The translations under genes were made by a program, and so were the position numbers. A stretch of DNA of 64,000 nucleotides from Nocardia puris. GTDB taxonomy: Bacteria > Actinomycetota > Actinomycetes > Mycobacteriales > Mycobacteriaceae. The stretch's first letter is position 1. Each line of letters opens with the position of its first letter. Location: the NCBI RefSeq assembly GCF_003315035.1, contig NZ_QNRE01000003.1, forward strand, positions 496,001 to 560,000, written 5' to 3'. Under the pieces are notes generated by a model. It did not search any database and was not told the origin of the DNA. It was given only the letters and a program-made list of their open reading frames with translations. Positions 26,637-36,082 of this stretch are shown in pieces.

Positions 26637-29600
26637 AGGCCCGCGCTCGCCTCGGTCGCGACCGTGAGATCCACGGCGCCCTGGGCCTTTCCGTCCAGCG
26701 CCAGCAGCAGATCCGCCACGAACTGCAACAGCCGCACGTCGCGCACCCGCTCCGCGCCCACGCTGTCCTCCACGCGCGGCAGCGGCAGCTGCACCACGCC
26801 GCTGGCGGGCTTGTAGCTCGCGCTCGGGTAGATCCGCTTGAGCCGCAGCTGTTTCGAGTCGGGCAGGTTCAGCATCGGCGAGATCTTCAATGTGGTTCCG
26901 GTGACGGCGATCTCGGTGACGCCGTACTCGCGGGCCAGCAGCCGCAGCTTGGCCACCGACACCAGCCTGCCCACCTCCACCGGCAGCGGGCCGTAGCGGT
27001 CGACCAGTTCCTCGATCACGGCGGCCAGCGCCGGATCGTCCTGTGCGGAGGCCAGTTTGCGGTATGCCTCCAGCCGCAGGCGGTCGCTGGCGATGTAGTC
27101 GGGCGGGATGTGCGCGTCCACCGGCAGATCGATGCGCACCTCCTTGACCTCCTCTTGCACGATCGGCTTGCCGTCGGCGGCCGCGCGATACGCCTCCACC
27201 GCCTCACCGACCAGCCGCACGTACAGATCGAAGCCGACGCCCGCCACGTGCCCGGACTGTTCGGCGCCCAGCACGTTGCCCGCGCCGCGAATCTCCAAGT
27301 CCTTCATGGCCACCGCCATGCCCGCGCCCAGATCGGAGTTCTGCGCGATGGTGGCCAGGCGGTCGTAGGCGGTCTCGGTGAGCGGCTTCTCCGGCGGATA
27401 CAGGAAGTAGGCGTACCCGCGCTCGCGGCTGCGCCCGACGCGGCCGCGCAACTGGTGCAGCTGCGAAAGTCCCAGCGCGTCGGCGCGTTCCACGATGAGG
27501 GTGTTCGCGTTGGAGATGTCCAGGCCGGTCTCGATGATGGTGGTGCAGACCAGCACGTCGTATTCGCGCTGCCAGAAGCCCTGCACGGTCTGCTCGAGCA
27601 TGTCCTCGTTCATCTGGCCGTGCGCGACCACCACCCGCGCCTCGGGCACCAGATCGCGAATCCGCTTGGCGGCCTTGTCGATCGAGGACACCCGGTTGTG
27701 CACGTAGAACACCTGGCCGTCGCGCAGCAGTTCGCGGCGGATAGCGGCGGTGACCTGTTTGTCGTTGTAGCCGCCGACGTAGGTGAGCACCGGATGGCGC
27801 TCCTCGGGCGGGGTGAGGATGGTCGACATCTCGCGGATGCCCGCCAGGCTCATCTCCAGGGTCCGCGGGATCGGGGTGGCCGACATGGTGAGCACGTCCA
27901 CGTGCGTGCGCAGCGCCTTGATGTGCTCCTTGTGCTCCACACCGAAACGCTGCTCCTCGTCCACGACCACCAGGCCGAGGTTCTTCCACCGCACACCGGT
28001 CTGGAGCAGGCGGTGGGTGCCCACCACGATGTCGACGGAGCCGTCGGCCATCCCCTCCAGCACCGCGCGCGATTCGGCGGGATCGGTGAAGCGCGACAGG
28101 CCTTTCACGGTGACGGGGAAGCCCGCGACGCGCTCGGTGAACGTCTGGAGGTGCTGCTGGGCGAGCAGCGTGGTGGGCACCAGCACCACCACCTGCCTGC
28201 CGTCCTGCACGGCCTTGAACGCGGCGCGCACCGCGATCTCGGTCTTGCCGTACCCCACGTCGCCGCACACCACGCGGTCCATCGGGACCGGCTTCTCCAT
28301 ATCGGCCTTCACCTCGGCGATGGCCGTCATCTGGTCGACGGTCTCGGTGAACGCGAACGCGTCCTCCATCTCCTGCTGCCAGGGCGTGTCGGGTCCGAAC
28401 GCGTGCCCGGGGGCCGCCTGGCGCGCGGCGTAGAGCTGCACCAGTTCGCCCGCGATCTCGCGAACGGCCTTGCGCGCCTTGCGTTTCGTGTTCGCCCAGT
28501 CCGAGCCGCCGAGTTTGGAGAGGCTGGGCATCTCACCGCCGACGTAGCGGGAGAGCTGGTCCAGCGACTCCATCGGCACGAACAGGCGATCGCCCGGCTG
28601 GCCGCGTTTGCCCGGCGCGTACTCGATGACGAGATACTCCCGGCGCGCGCCGCCGACGGTGCGCTCGATCATCTCCACGAACCGGCCGATGCCGTGCTGG
28701 TCGTGCACCACCATGTCGCCGGCATTGAGCGCGAGCGGGTCGACCTGGTTGCGCCGCTTGGCTGGCAGGCGCTTGCCCTCGGCGGGCGCGGTGACGCGGT
28801 TGCCGGTGAGGTCGGATTCGGCGACGACCACCAGTCCGGCGTCGTCGAAGATCACACCGTCGTGCAGCGAACCGCACAGCACCCCGACCACTCCGGGCGC
28901 GGGTTCGGCCCCCGGGTCCAGCGAGCCGGCAGGGACGTCGGCGTCGGACAGGCGCTCCAGCACGCGCTGCGCGGTGCCGTGACCCGCCACCACCACGACG
29001 GCGCGCCCGCCGGTGGCGACGTGCGCGCGCAGCGACGCGAAGATGGTGGCGACCAGCTCCTCGGACCCGCGCGCGGTGGGCCCGGCCAGCACCGGCAGCA
29101 CCACCTCGGACGGGTCGCCCGAAGACAGCGGGCTCAGCGTCCACCAGGGCAGGCCGTGCCGGTCGGCGCTCTCGTGGATCTCGGGCAGCGCGCGATACGA
29201 GGAGGCCGCCAGGTCCAGGCCGTGCCCGCCCAGCGGGGCGGTGCCGCCGAACGACGCCGCCGTCCAGGACGCCTCCAGGAACTCCTCGCCGGTGCGCACC
29301 AGATCGGCCGCGCGGGTGCGGATCTTCTCCGGATCGCACAGCAGCACGTGCGTGCCCTCGGCCAGCTGATCGGTGAGCAGCCGCAGCTCACCGGGTTGCA
29401 GCACCGGCAGCAGCGCCTCCATGCCGTCCACGGGGATGCCCTCGGCGAGCTTGCTCAGCATCTCCACCAGCGCCGCGTCGGCGGCGTTCTCCTCCGCGAC
29501 CAGGGCGGCGCGCTCCCGCACGGCCTCGGTGAGCAGCAGTTCGCGACACGGCGGGGCGACCACCACGTCGGCGGCGAGGTCGGTGAGCGAGCGCTGATCG

Positions 29601-30247
29601 GCGACGGCGAAGGGCCGCAGCTCGGTGATCTCGTCACCCCAGAACTCGACGCGCACCGGATGGTCGGCGGTGGGCGGGAACACGTCCAGGATGCCGCCGC
29701 GCACCGCGAACTCGCCGCGCTTGCCCACCATGTCGACCCGCGTGTAGGCGAATTCGACCAGGCGGGTGAGCAATTCGTCGAAGTCGAACTCGGCGCCGAC
29801 CCGCAGCACGATCGGCTCGATGTCACCGAGGCCCGCCGCCATCGGCTGCATGAGCGAGCGCACCGTGGTCACCACCACCCGCAGCGGTTCCCCGAAGTTC
29901 GGGTCCTCGGGGTGGGCGAGGCGGCGCAGCACTTCGAGCCTGCGGCCGACGGTGTCGGCGCCCGGAGAGAGTCGCTCGTGCGGCAGCGTCTCCCAGGACG
30001 GGAACTGGGCGACCGATCCGCCGAGGATCTCGGTGAGCTCGACGGTCAGGTCGTCGGCCTCGCGGCCCGTCGCGGTCACCACGACCAGCGGGCGCTTCGC
30101 CGCCACGGCCGCCGCCACGAACGGCCGCACCGCCGAGGGCGCCACCAGCTCGACCGACGACTTGCCGACCAGCTCGGCGACGGTCCGCAGCGCGGCATCC
30201 GCACCGGCCGCCGCGGCCAGTCCTGCCAGTGGTGGACGGTGAGGCAT
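26633..30247 (-). CDS. mfd: Transcription-repair coupling factor
   Basis: The 1204-residue protein has all Mfd parts in order: UvrB-homology domain ([15 protein letters not shown]), the RNA polymerase-interacting CarD-like domain ([16 protein letters not shown]), the RecG-like translocase with Walker [12 protein letters not shown], motif [12 protein letters not shown] and motif VI around [13 protein letters not shown], then the C-terminal TRCF domain. It removes stalled RNA polymerase and recruits UvrA. The ATG at 30247 follows AGGAG (30256-30260 on this strand) by 8 nt; an upstream start at 30277 is less likely. The 1050-residue plus-strand open frame across it is an antisense shadow. Confidence 0.97.
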   Translation of the reverse strand: MPHRPPLAGLAAAAGADAALRTVAELVGKSSVELVAPSAVRPFVAAAVAAKRPLVVVTATGREADDLTVELTEILGGSVAQFPSWETLPHERLSPGADTVGRRLEVLRRLAHPEDPNFGEPLRVVVTTVRSLMQPMAAGLGDIEPIVLRVGAEFDFDELLTRLVEFAYTRVDMVGKRGEFAVRGGILDVFPPTADHPVRVEFWGDEITELRPFAVADQRSLTDLAADVVVAPPCRELLLTEAVRERAALVAEENAADAALVEMLSKLAEGIPVDGMEALLPVLQPGELRLLTDQLAEGTHVLLCDPEKIRTRAADLVRTGEEFLEASWTAASFGGTAPLGGHGLDLAASSYRALPEIHESADRHGLPWWTLSPLSSGDPSEVVLPVLAGPTARGSEELVATIFASLRAHVATGGRAVVVVAGHGTAQRVLERLSDADVPAGSLDPGAEPAPGVVGVLCGSLHDGVIFDDAGLVVVAESDLTGNRVTAPAEGKRLPAKRRNQVDPLALNAGDMVVHDQHGIGRFVEMIERTVGGARREYLVIEYAPGKRGQPGDRLFVPMESLDQLSRYVGGEMPSLSKLGGSDWANTKRKARKAVREIAGELVQLYAARQAAPGHAFGPDTPWQQEMEDAFAFTETVDQMTAIAEVKADMEKPVPMDRVVCGDVGYGKTEIAVRAAFKAVQDGRQVVVLVPTTLLAQQHLQTFTERVAGFPVTVKGLSRFTDPAESRAVLEGMADGSVDIVVGTHRLLQTGVRWKNLGLVVVDEEQRFGVEHKEHIKALRTHVDVLTMSATPIPRTLEMSLAGIREMSTILTPPEERHPVLTYVGGYNDKQVTAAIRRELLRDGQVFYVHNRVSSIDKAAKRIRDLVPEARVVVAHGQMNEDMLEQTVQGFWQREYDVLVCTTIIETGLDISNANTLIVERADALGLSQLHQLRGRVGRSRERGYAYFLYPPEKPLTETAYDRLATIAQNSDLGAGMAVAMKDLEIRGAGNVLGAEQSGHVAGVGFDLYVRLVGEAVEAYRAAADGKPIVQEEVKEVRIDLPVDAHIPPDYIASDRLRLEAYRKLASAQDDPALAAVIEELVDRYGPLPVEVGRLVSVAKLRLLAREYGVTEIAVTGTTLKISPMLNLPDSKQLRLKRIYPSASYKPASGVVQLPLPRVEDSVGAERVRDVRLLQFVADLLLALDGKAQGAVDLTVATEASAGL

Positions 30248-30382
30248 CGACACAACTCCTGAGCTCGAGCGGGACACCCCGCCACTGGCGCGTTCACGGC
30301 CGGTCTATCAGTCGCCGCCACCACCTCCACACGACTAAGTCGGCAGGTCGAAGTGATGTTTCGGCGGTTAAAAACATACCTT

Positions 30383-30604
30383 GCCCGCCTCCCCGCGATT
30401 CTTGCCGGTCGTGGGAGCGGAGGCGCTTCGGGCACCGGGCCGGGGGTTGGCAGGGTGGTTGTGTTCTGGGCGTCGCATGCCCGCCTCCCCGCGATTCTCG
30501 CCGGTCGTGGGAGCGGAGGCGCTTCGGGCACCGGGCCGGGGGTTGGCAGGGTGGTTGTGTTCTGGGCGTCCCCGGTGAGTTACCCATGTTCGTGCGAAAT
30601 CACG
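30383..30604 (+). repeat. Dispersed repeat copy 1, with 92-bp tandem duplication
   Basis: Positions 30383-30474 and 30479-30570 are near-identical (one T/C difference) and separated by GCAT. Each begins CCGCCTCCCCGCGATTC and ends TTCTGGGCGTC. The second unit is followed by GGTGAGTTACCCATGTTCG (30575-30593 region), completing the family consensus. Apparent open frames here, such as one beginning MGNSPGTPRT on the minus strand, belong to the repeat. Confidence 0.85.
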
Positions 30605-30754
30605 GGGGACTTGGATAGCTGGTGGGATGGGGCTCGATAGGTTTTCGTCCTGACTGGGGCAAGCACCGTTCAGTGCCAACGGGTCCCTCCGGCGTGTCCC
30701 CCGCTCCCCCGACTACGCGTCACACGGTCTCGCACGACCGTGGGTCACGCACCG

Positions 30755-30966
30755 GGTAGGCCCAAAAGGCTTGCAGTACACCGCTGTCGGACCTCACGCA
30801 CTCCGACGACCGAGGGTTGGAAGGTGCAAAAGAACCATGTGATCTCGTACCTACATGGGTAACTCGTCGGGAACGCCCAGAACTCACCTCGCACAGAACC
30901 GCCGGCCCGGCCCGAAACCCACCCCCACTCCCACGACCGGCGAAAAAACGCGGAGAGGCGGAGGAG
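30755..30966 (-). repeat. Dispersed repeat copy 2 (inverted)
   Basis: Read on the minus strand it has three conserved blocks: CTCCTCCGCCTCTCCGCG then TTTTTCGCCGGT; TTCTGGGCGTTCCCG then GAGTTACCCATGTA and GTACGAGATCAC; and GCAAGCCTTTTGGGCCTACC (30755-30774). It starts 8 bp after the TetR stop codon and is the best partner of copy 3. Confidence 0.8.
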
Positions 30967-30973
30967 CGCAGCC

Positions 30974-31621
30974 CTAGGGCACGTAGCGGCGGAGGCGGCG
31001 GGCGGCGAATTCCCTGAAGTACGAGAGCTTTTCCGCCGGCACGATGGACGGCAGCAGGAAGTACCAGGCCCGCTCCATGCGGGTCGCCATCTGGTCGATC
31101 GACTCCGTGCCGATGGCCACGATGTGCACGCCCGCGGTGATCTCCTGCAGCAGCATGCCGATGACCTCGGGGTCGAGGTCGGGTTCGAGATCGCCTTGGG
31201 CGATGGCGCGTTCGGACAGGACGCGGTAGGTGTCGCCCCAGTTCTTGGTGATGTTGTCACCGGAAGCGCCGCGGTAGTCACCGATCTGGTGGGTGAGCTT
31301 GAGCATGGCGCCGACCATCGGGTCGTTCATCGACAGGTCCGCCACCACGTAGGTGATGCCGATGCACGCCTCCAGCGCGGGGACCCGGGAATCGAAGAAG
31401 CCCTGGCACGAACTGACCAGTCGCTCGTTGCCCTGATCGACGACGGCACGCGCCAGTTCTTCCTTCGACCCGAAGTGAAAGTACAAGGCGCCCTTGGTCA
31501 CGTTGGACTGCGCGATGATCTCGCTGAGGCTCGCGTTCGCGTACCCCAACCGCAGAAAGACATCGGCCGCGCCGGCGAGTACGGAATCGCGAGTGATCTC
31601 CGCGCGCGCTTGCCTAGCCAT
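30974..31621 (-). CDS. TetR regulator of the ScbR (gamma-butyrolactone receptor) type
   Basis: The 215-residue protein has the N-terminus characteristic of gamma-butyrolactone autoregulator receptors: ARQARAEITRDSVLAGAADV, GYANASLSEIIAQSNVTKGA, LYFHFGSKEELARAVV. The C-terminal ligand pocket region contains WYFLLPS. Such proteins repress antibiotic or morphology genes until a butyrolactone signal binds. No scbA/afsA-type synthase is in the window. ATG 3-4 nt after GGAG. Two direct repeats AGACCGACAT lie upstream as possible operators. The second TetR gene upstream is read in the same direction with a 170-bp gap. Confidence 0.8.
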   Translation of the reverse strand: MARQARAEITRDSVLAGAADVFLRLGYANASLSEIIAQSNVTKGALYFHFGSKEELARAVVDQGNERLVSSCQGFFDSRVPALEACIGITYVVADLSMNDPMVGAMLKLTHQIGDYRGASGDNITKNWGDTYRVLSERAIAQGDLEPDLDPEVIGMLLQEITAGVHIVAIGTESIDQMATRMERAWYFLLPSIVPAEKLSYFREFAARRLRRYVP

Positions 31622-31661
31622 CAGCTCCGCCTGTCATTCCTGAAACCAGCCATCCTGAAGT

Positions 31662-31690
31662 AGACCGACATCTCGAACCAAGACCGACAT
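31662..31690. promoter_or_regulatory. Direct repeats AGACCGACAT, candidate ScbR-type operator
   Basis: AGACCGACAT occurs at 31662-31671 and 31681-31690, 19 bp apart, just upstream of the ScbR-like gene. The core resembles half of the ACCGAC/GTCGGT elements bound by butyrolactone receptors, but the copies are direct rather than inverted. Confidence 0.4.
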
Positions 31691-31791
31691 ACCGCCCGAA
31701 CAGCACCCAGAGGTTGGGAGCACCGTACCACCAGCGCGGTGCGCGACAGTCACTTCGCGCGTTCCCCCCGGACGCCGGCGCAATCGTCCCG

Positions 31792-32412
31792 CTAATCATC
31801 GCGGCGTTCGGCCGCCGGCCATTCCGAGTCCAGCCGCGGGTCCGCCTCGAGGTGACTCAACCCGTTCCAGCACAGGTTCACCAGGTGGGCGGCCACCACC
31901 TCTTTGGAGGGTTCCCGCACGTCCAGCCACCACGTCGCCGCGGTCGACACCATGCCGACCAGCGCCTGCGCGTACAGGGTGGCCAGCCCGGTATCCAGAT
32001 CACGCCGCTCGAAATCGCCCGCCAGGATGTGCGCGACCTGGTTCACGGCCTCGTTGAGCAGGCTGGAGTAGCGGCCGTCGTCGGTGGTGGCGGCCTGATC
32101 GCGCACCAGGATCCGGAACCCGTCGGTGCGCTCCTCGATATAGGTGAGCAGCGCCAACGCCACCTGCTCCAACCGCACCCGCGACCGATTCTGCGTCAAC
32201 GACGAAGTGATCATGTCCAACAGCATCGACATCTCGCGGTCCACCACCACCGCGTACAGGCCTTCTTTGCCCCCGAAATGCTCGTACACCACGGGTTTCG
32301 ACACCTGCGCCCGCGCGGCGATCTCCTCGATCGAGGTCGCGTCGTACCCGCGCTCGGCGAACAGGGCACGCCCGATCTCGATAAGTTGCTGCCGCCGCTG
32401 CGTACCGGTCAT
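31792..32412 (-). CDS. TetR-family regulator, Rv1019-like
   Basis: The 206-residue protein begins TGTQRRQQLIEIGRALFAER, then GYDATSIEEIAARAQVSKPV and VYEHFGGKEGLYAVVVDREM, a standard TetR DNA-binding domain, and has a mostly helical C-terminus with WWLDVREPSKEVVAAHLVNL. By position between glmU and mfd it corresponds to M. tuberculosis Rv1019, an autoregulated TetR. The frame runs on to 32538, but the added N-terminus (MGNSPGTPRTRPDTY...) is translated from the dispersed repeat, so I start at the ATG 32412; a GTG a few codons upstream is possible. Confidence 0.85.
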   Translation of the reverse strand: MTGTQRRQQLIEIGRALFAERGYDATSIEEIAARAQVSKPVVYEHFGGKEGLYAVVVDREMSMLLDMITSSLTQNRSRVRLEQVALALLTYIEERTDGFRILVRDQAATTDDGRYSSLLNEAVNQVAHILAGDFERRDLDTGLATLYAQALVGMVSTAATWWLDVREPSKEVVAAHLVNLCWNGLSHLEADPRLDSEWPAAERRDD

Positions 32413-32426
32413 CCGCGGCCGCACCA

Positions 32427-32649
32427 CTCCTCCGCCTCTCCGCGATTTTTCGCCGGTTGTAGGTGCCTCGGACGTTCGGTCGCCGGGCCGGCGGTAGGTA
32501 TCCGGTCGGGTTCTGGGCGTTCCCGGCGAGTTACCCATGTACGTACGAGATCACGTGGTTCTTGTGCACCGGCAACCATTGCTGGTTGTCATGGTCGCAC
32601 GGTGGGCGTCGGGCCGACAGCCATGTACGGCAAGCCTTTTGGGCCTACC
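32427..32649 (+). repeat. Dispersed repeat copy 3
   Basis: It has the same three blocks as copy 2, in plus orientation: CTCCTCCGCCTCTCCGCG (32427-32444), TTCTGGGCGTTCCCG with GAGTTACCCATGTACGTACG, and GCAAGCCTTTTGGGCCTACC (32630-32649). It begins 14 bp upstream of the Rv1019-like start codon. Copies 2 and 3 therefore bracket the two TetR genes as inverted repeats. Confidence 0.8.
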
Positions 32650-32868
32650 TGACGGACATCCCGATCCGCGCGAGGTCAGGTGGTGCGATACGCAGACTAG
32701 CAGCGGAGACTCGGGTGGGGGACAGCTGACCCAGTCAGTCCGCCCGCTCCGCCTCCCTCTTCCTCACCGCATCCCGCGTTATCCCCGGCATCCCGCGAGA
32801 ACTCGCTGGACCTGGCGAGCACCTGGACAGCCCTTCGCCCCACGAAAACGACCTGCTCCCCTCGCCCG

Positions 32869-32925
32869 CGTGATCTCGCGAAGACACAGGTAAACCGCCA
32901 GGAACGCCCAACATTCACCCCCACA
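32869..32925 (-). repeat. Dispersed repeat copy 4 (partial, diverged)
   Basis: Read on the minus strand it contains only the middle block, as TTGGGCGTTCCTGGCGGTTT, ACCTGTGTCTTCGCGAGATC and ACG. It is the most diverged copy. Confidence 0.6.
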
Positions 32926-33008
32926 GAAACAGCTGACCCGGGCCGAAGCCAACCACCGCCCCGCCACCAAACCTCCACCCACCCCCTCCCACCGACCCCA
33001 AAGCACCC

Positions 33009-33132
33009 CGTGATCTCGCAACAACATGGGTAACTCACCAGGGAACGGGCTAACCCACCCCCTCCACGACTGGACACGGCAACCAAACCCCACCCGCACC
33101 TGACGCAGCCGCCTTGAACGCGGAGAGGCGGG
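33009..33132 (-). repeat. Dispersed repeat copy 5 (partial)
   Basis: On the minus strand it begins with CCCGCCTCTCCGCG (33119-33132) and ends with GAGTTACCCATGTTGTTGCG and AGATCACG (33009-33016). The middle is diverged and the third block is missing. Confidence 0.65.
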
Positions 33133-33216
33133 TTAGCCCTTGGGTGGGGTTTTGTGCGAGGATTCTTCGCGTGCCGAGGCAGCAGCGGCGGGTCGTGAGG
33201 ACCGCCGGTGTGACGG

Positions 33217-33287
33217 TCCGCCGTAGTGTAATGGCAGCACCTCTGATTTTGGTTCAGATAGTTCAGGTTCGAGTCCTGGCGGCGGAG
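33217..33287 (+). tRNA. tRNA-Gln (anticodon TTG)
   Basis: The 71-nt sequence folds into a full cloverleaf with acceptor TCCGCCG/CGGCGGA, anticodon stem TCTGA/TCAGA with loop TTTTGGT (anticodon TTG, 33249-33251), and T-arm CAGG-TTCGAGT-CCTG. The discriminator is G, as usual for Gln. CCA is not encoded (GCAC follows). It lies 83 bp upstream of glmU, a position shared with many Mycobacteriales. Confidence 0.95.
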
Positions 33288-33370
33288 CACACCGGCACGG
33301 TGACTATCGTTGGCCCCGCACATCGCGACCACGCACAGCCAGCACGATGACAGGCAGCCGAGGGAGATCC

Positions 33371-34858
33371 ATGCCACAGCAGACCGCCGTCGTCGTTCTC
33401 GCCGCCGGAGCCGGGACGCGGATGCGGTCGAAGACTCCCAAAGTTCTGCATTCGCTGGCCGGCCGGAGCATGCTCGCCCACGCGCTGCATGCCGCCGACG
33501 AGATCGACCCCGCGCACCTCATCACGGTGGTGGGCCACGACAGAGAGCAGGTGGGTGGCGCGGTCGCCGCGGTCGCCGCCGAACTCGGGCGCGAGATCAC
33601 GCCCGCGCTCCAGGAGGAGCAGTTGGGCACCGGGCATGCCGTCCAGTGCGCGCTGCGGGCGTTGCCGGAGGACTTCACCGGCGATCTGCTCGTCACCTCG
33701 GCGGACGTGCCGCTGCTGGACGGGCACACGCTGTCCGCGCTGCTCGACGAACATCGCAGCTACACGCCGCGCTCGGCGGTGACGGTGCTGACGTTCGTGC
33801 CCGACGACCCGAACGGCTACGGCCGCATCGTGCGCGACGCCGACGGCGGTGTCGTCGAGATCGTCGAGCACGCCGACGCCACCCCCCAGCAGGCCGCGAT
33901 CACCGAGGTGAACTCGGGTGTGTACGCGTTCGACGCGGCGGTGCTGCGCACCATGATCGGGCGCCTGTCCACGGCGAACGCCCAGCACGAGCTGTATCTC
34001 ACCGATGTGCTGCGGCTGGCGCGCGAGGCCGGGCATCCGGTGCACGGCGCGCGCCTGGTGGACGCGGCGAAGGTGACCGGCGTCAACGACCGCGTGCAGT
34101 TGTCGGAGGCGGCGCGCACCCTCAACCGCTACATCCTGGAACGCCACATGCGGGCCGGTGTGACGGTCGTCGATCCGGCGACCACCTGGGTGGACGCCTC
34201 GGTGAGCATCGGCAGGGACGCGGTGCTGCGCCCCGGCGTGCAGTTGCTGGGCGCGACCGTGATCGGCGAGGACGCCGAGGTCGGCCCCGACAGCACCCTC
34301 ACCGACGTGGTGGTGGGCGACGGCGCGTCCGTCGTGCGCACCCACGGGGAAGGGGCCGCGATCGGGCCCGGCGCGACCATCGGGCCGTTCGCCTACCTGC
34401 GGCCGGGCACCGTGGTGGGCGATGCCGGCAAGCTCGGCGCGTTCGTGGAGACCAAGAACGCCACCATCGGCGCGCACTCGAAGGTGCCGCACCTCACCTA
34501 CGTGGGGGACGCGACGATCGGTGAGCACAGCAACATCGGCGCGTCCAGTGTGTTCGTCAACTACGACGGGGTGCGCAAACATCACACGGTCGTCGGTTCG
34601 CATGTGCGGACGGGCAGCGACACCATGTTCGTCGCGCCGGTGACGGTGGGTGACGGCGCCTATACGGCGGCGGGTACTGTACTGCGCAGAAACGTTCCAC
34701 CAGGGGCGCTCGCGGTGTCGGGTGGAGCACAGCGCAATATGGAGAACTGGGTGCAGCGGAACCGGCCCGGAACCGCTGCGGCGATCGCGGCGGCGGCAGC
34801 CCTCGCGGCCGAAGAGACGTCGGGTCAGGCAATCGAGCAAAAGGATGGCAAACAGTAG
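33371..34858 (+). CDS. glmU: Bifunctional UDP-N-acetylglucosamine pyrophosphorylase / glucosamine-1-phosphate acetyltransferase
   Basis: The 495-residue protein has an N-terminal uridyltransferase domain with [20 protein letters not shown] and [12 protein letters not shown], and a C-terminal left-handed beta-helix of hexapeptide repeats ([36 protein letters not shown]) that transfers acetyl from acetyl-CoA. It makes UDP-GlcNAc for peptidoglycan, mycothiol and cell-wall linkers. ATG after AGGGAGA (33361-33367 region). The acidic/Ala-rich tail after the helix is common in actinobacterial GlmU. Its TAG overlaps the GTG of prs, so the two are translationally coupled. Confidence 0.97.
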   Translation: MPQQTAVVVLAAGAGTRMRSKTPKVLHSLAGRSMLAHALHAADEIDPAHLITVVGHDREQVGGAVAAVAAELGREITPALQEEQLGTGHAVQCALRALPEDFTGDLLVTSADVPLLDGHTLSALLDEHRSYTPRSAVTVLTFVPDDPNGYGRIVRDADGGVVEIVEHADATPQQAAITEVNSGVYAFDAAVLRTMIGRLSTANAQHELYLTDVLRLAREAGHPVHGARLVDAAKVTGVNDRVQLSEAARTLNRYILERHMRAGVTVVDPATTWVDASVSIGRDAVLRPGVQLLGATVIGEDAEVGPDSTLTDVVVGDGASVVRTHGEGAAIGPGATIGPFAYLRPGTVVGDAGKLGAFVETKNATIGAHSKVPHLTYVGDATIGEHSNIGASSVFVNYDGVRKHHTVVGSHVRTGSDTMFVAPVTVGDGAYTAAGTVLRRNVPPGALAVSGGAQRNMENWVQRNRPGTAAAIAAAAALAAEETSGQAIEQKDGKQ

Positions 34859-35838
34859 TGACCGCGTCATGGATCGAAAACCAGAAGAACCTGATGCTCT
34901 TCTCGGGACGCGCTCATCCTGAGCTGGCCGAACAGGTCGCCAAGGAACTCGACGTTCACGTCACCCCGCAGATCGCGCGCGATTTCGCCAACGGCGAGAC
35001 GTTCGTGCGGTTCGAGGAGTCGGTGCGCGGGTCCGACGCCTTCGTGCTGCAGAGCTTCCCGGCTCCGGTGAACCAGCACATCATGGAACAGCTCATCATG
35101 ATCGACGCGCTCAAGCGCGGTTCGGCCAAGCGGATCACCGCGGTGCTGCCGTTCTACCCCTACGGGCGCCAGGACAAGAAGCACCGCGGCCGCGAGCCCA
35201 TCTCGGCCCGCCTGATCGCCGACATGCTCAAGACCGCGGGCGCCGACCGCATCATCACCGTCGACCTGCACACCGACCAGATCCAGGGCTTCTTCGACGG
35301 CCCGGTCGATCACATGCACGCGCTGTTCCAGCTCTCCGAGCACGTCCGCGCCAACTACAGCCTCGACAACATCACCGTGGTGTCCCCCGACGCGGGCCGC
35401 GTGAAGGTCGCCGAGAAGTGGGCCGACGCGCTGGACGGCGCCCCGGTGGCGTTCATCCACAAGACCCGGGACCCGCTGGTGCCCAACCAGGTCAAGTCGC
35501 ACCGCCCCGTCGGTGACGTGGACGGCCGCACCTGCATCCTGATCGACGACATGATCGACACCGGCGGCACCATCGCCGAGGCCGTGCGCGTACTGCGCGA
35601 GGCGGGCGCGGGTGACGTCGTGATCGCCGCGACCCACGGCGTGCTGTCGGCGCCGGCCGCCGAGCGGCTCGCGGGCTGCGGCGCCCGCGAGGTGGTGGTC
35701 ACCAACACGCTGCCGATCACCGAGGACAAGAAGTTCCCGCAGCTGACGGTGCTGTCCATCGCGCCGCTGCTGGCCCGCACCATCCGCGAGGTGTTCGAGA
35801 ACGGTTCGGTCACCGGCCTTTTCAACGGCAACGCCTGA
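34858..35838 (+). CDS. prs: Ribose-phosphate pyrophosphokinase
   Basis: The 326-residue protein has the class I PRPP synthetase features: FSGRAHPELAEQVAKEL, DFANGETFVRF, the ATP loop VLPFYPYGRQDKKHRGREPI, the metal-binding HTDQIQGFFDGPVDH, and the PRPP loop ILIDDMIDTGGTIAEA. It makes PRPP for nucleotides, His, Trp, NAD and, in this order, decaprenyl-phosphoryl arabinose. GTG start overlapping the glmU stop (TAGTG). A very strong hairpin 33 bp after the stop ends the operon. Confidence 0.97.
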   Translation: MTASWIENQKNLMLFSGRAHPELAEQVAKELDVHVTPQIARDFANGETFVRFEESVRGSDAFVLQSFPAPVNQHIMEQLIMIDALKRGSAKRITAVLPFYPYGRQDKKHRGREPISARLIADMLKTAGADRIITVDLHTDQIQGFFDGPVDHMHALFQLSEHVRANYSLDNITVVSPDAGRVKVAEKWADALDGAPVAFIHKTRDPLVPNQVKSHRPVGDVDGRTCILIDDMIDTGGTIAEAVRVLREAGAGDVVIAATHGVLSAPAAERLAGCGAREVVVTNTLPITEDKKFPQLTVLSIAPLLARTIREVFENGSVTGLFNGNA

Positions 35839-35870
35839 TTCTCCGCGCCGCACCTCGGCGCTGGATTTCC

Positions 35871-35901
35871 GCACGGCCCCGGCTCGACGCCGGGGCCGTG
35901 C
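35871..35901 (+). terminator. Terminator hairpin after glmU-prs
   Basis: GCACGGCCCCGGC (35871-35883) pairs with GCCGGGGCCGTGC (35889-35901) around TCGAC. The right arm plus flank (GCCGGGGCCGTGCGTGTCG) is repeated in tandem at 35889-35907 and 35907-35925, an 18-bp duplication that could form an alternative hairpin. Confidence 0.8.
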
Positions 35902-36082
35902 GTGTCGCCGGGGCCGTGCGTGTCGGCGAAGTCGTTCGCACCAGCGGCCGGTCGCCTCGAACGCCGGTCCCGCGGACGGCGGTGCGCGTCGAGATCGCGC
36001 CGGGGCCGACCCGCGAAGTGGTGTGCGGCCGGTGGCTCGTGATACGCATGTGGGGCAATCGCAGACTTCGGAGGGGACTCAG

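Larger units (their letters stand above)
30248..30973. other. 726-bp intergenic region with repeats, between mfd and a TetR gene
   Basis: No gene is supported. The region holds two copies of the dispersed repeat described below, in opposite orientation, one of them with an internal 92-bp tandem duplication. Between them (30605-30754) is unique sequence with a small hairpin near 30723-30742. Confidence 0.7.
32413..33216. other. 804-bp repeat-rich intergenic region before tRNA-Gln
   Basis: No gene is supported. It contains repeat copies 3, 4 and 5. Long open frames across it (for example minus strand 32697-33377) have arbitrary composition and encode recurring repeat phrases such as SYPCxYEIT rather than a protein family. 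Confidence 0.65.

Noticed and set aside
27110..30262. 1050-residue open frame on the plus strand opposite mfd
   Set aside because: It is a codon-position shadow of mfd, rich in His, Arg, Gly and Ala, with no domain. The mfd protein on the minus strand is fully conserved.
32413..32538. 42-residue N-terminal extension of the Rv1019-like TetR protein
   Set aside because: It is translated from repeat copy 3; an equivalent peptide is read from copy 1, where no TetR gene follows.
32697..33377. 226-residue open frame on the minus strand over the repeats and tRNA-Gln
   Set aside because: It crosses the tRNA gene and several repeat copies and its sequence is repeat-derived.
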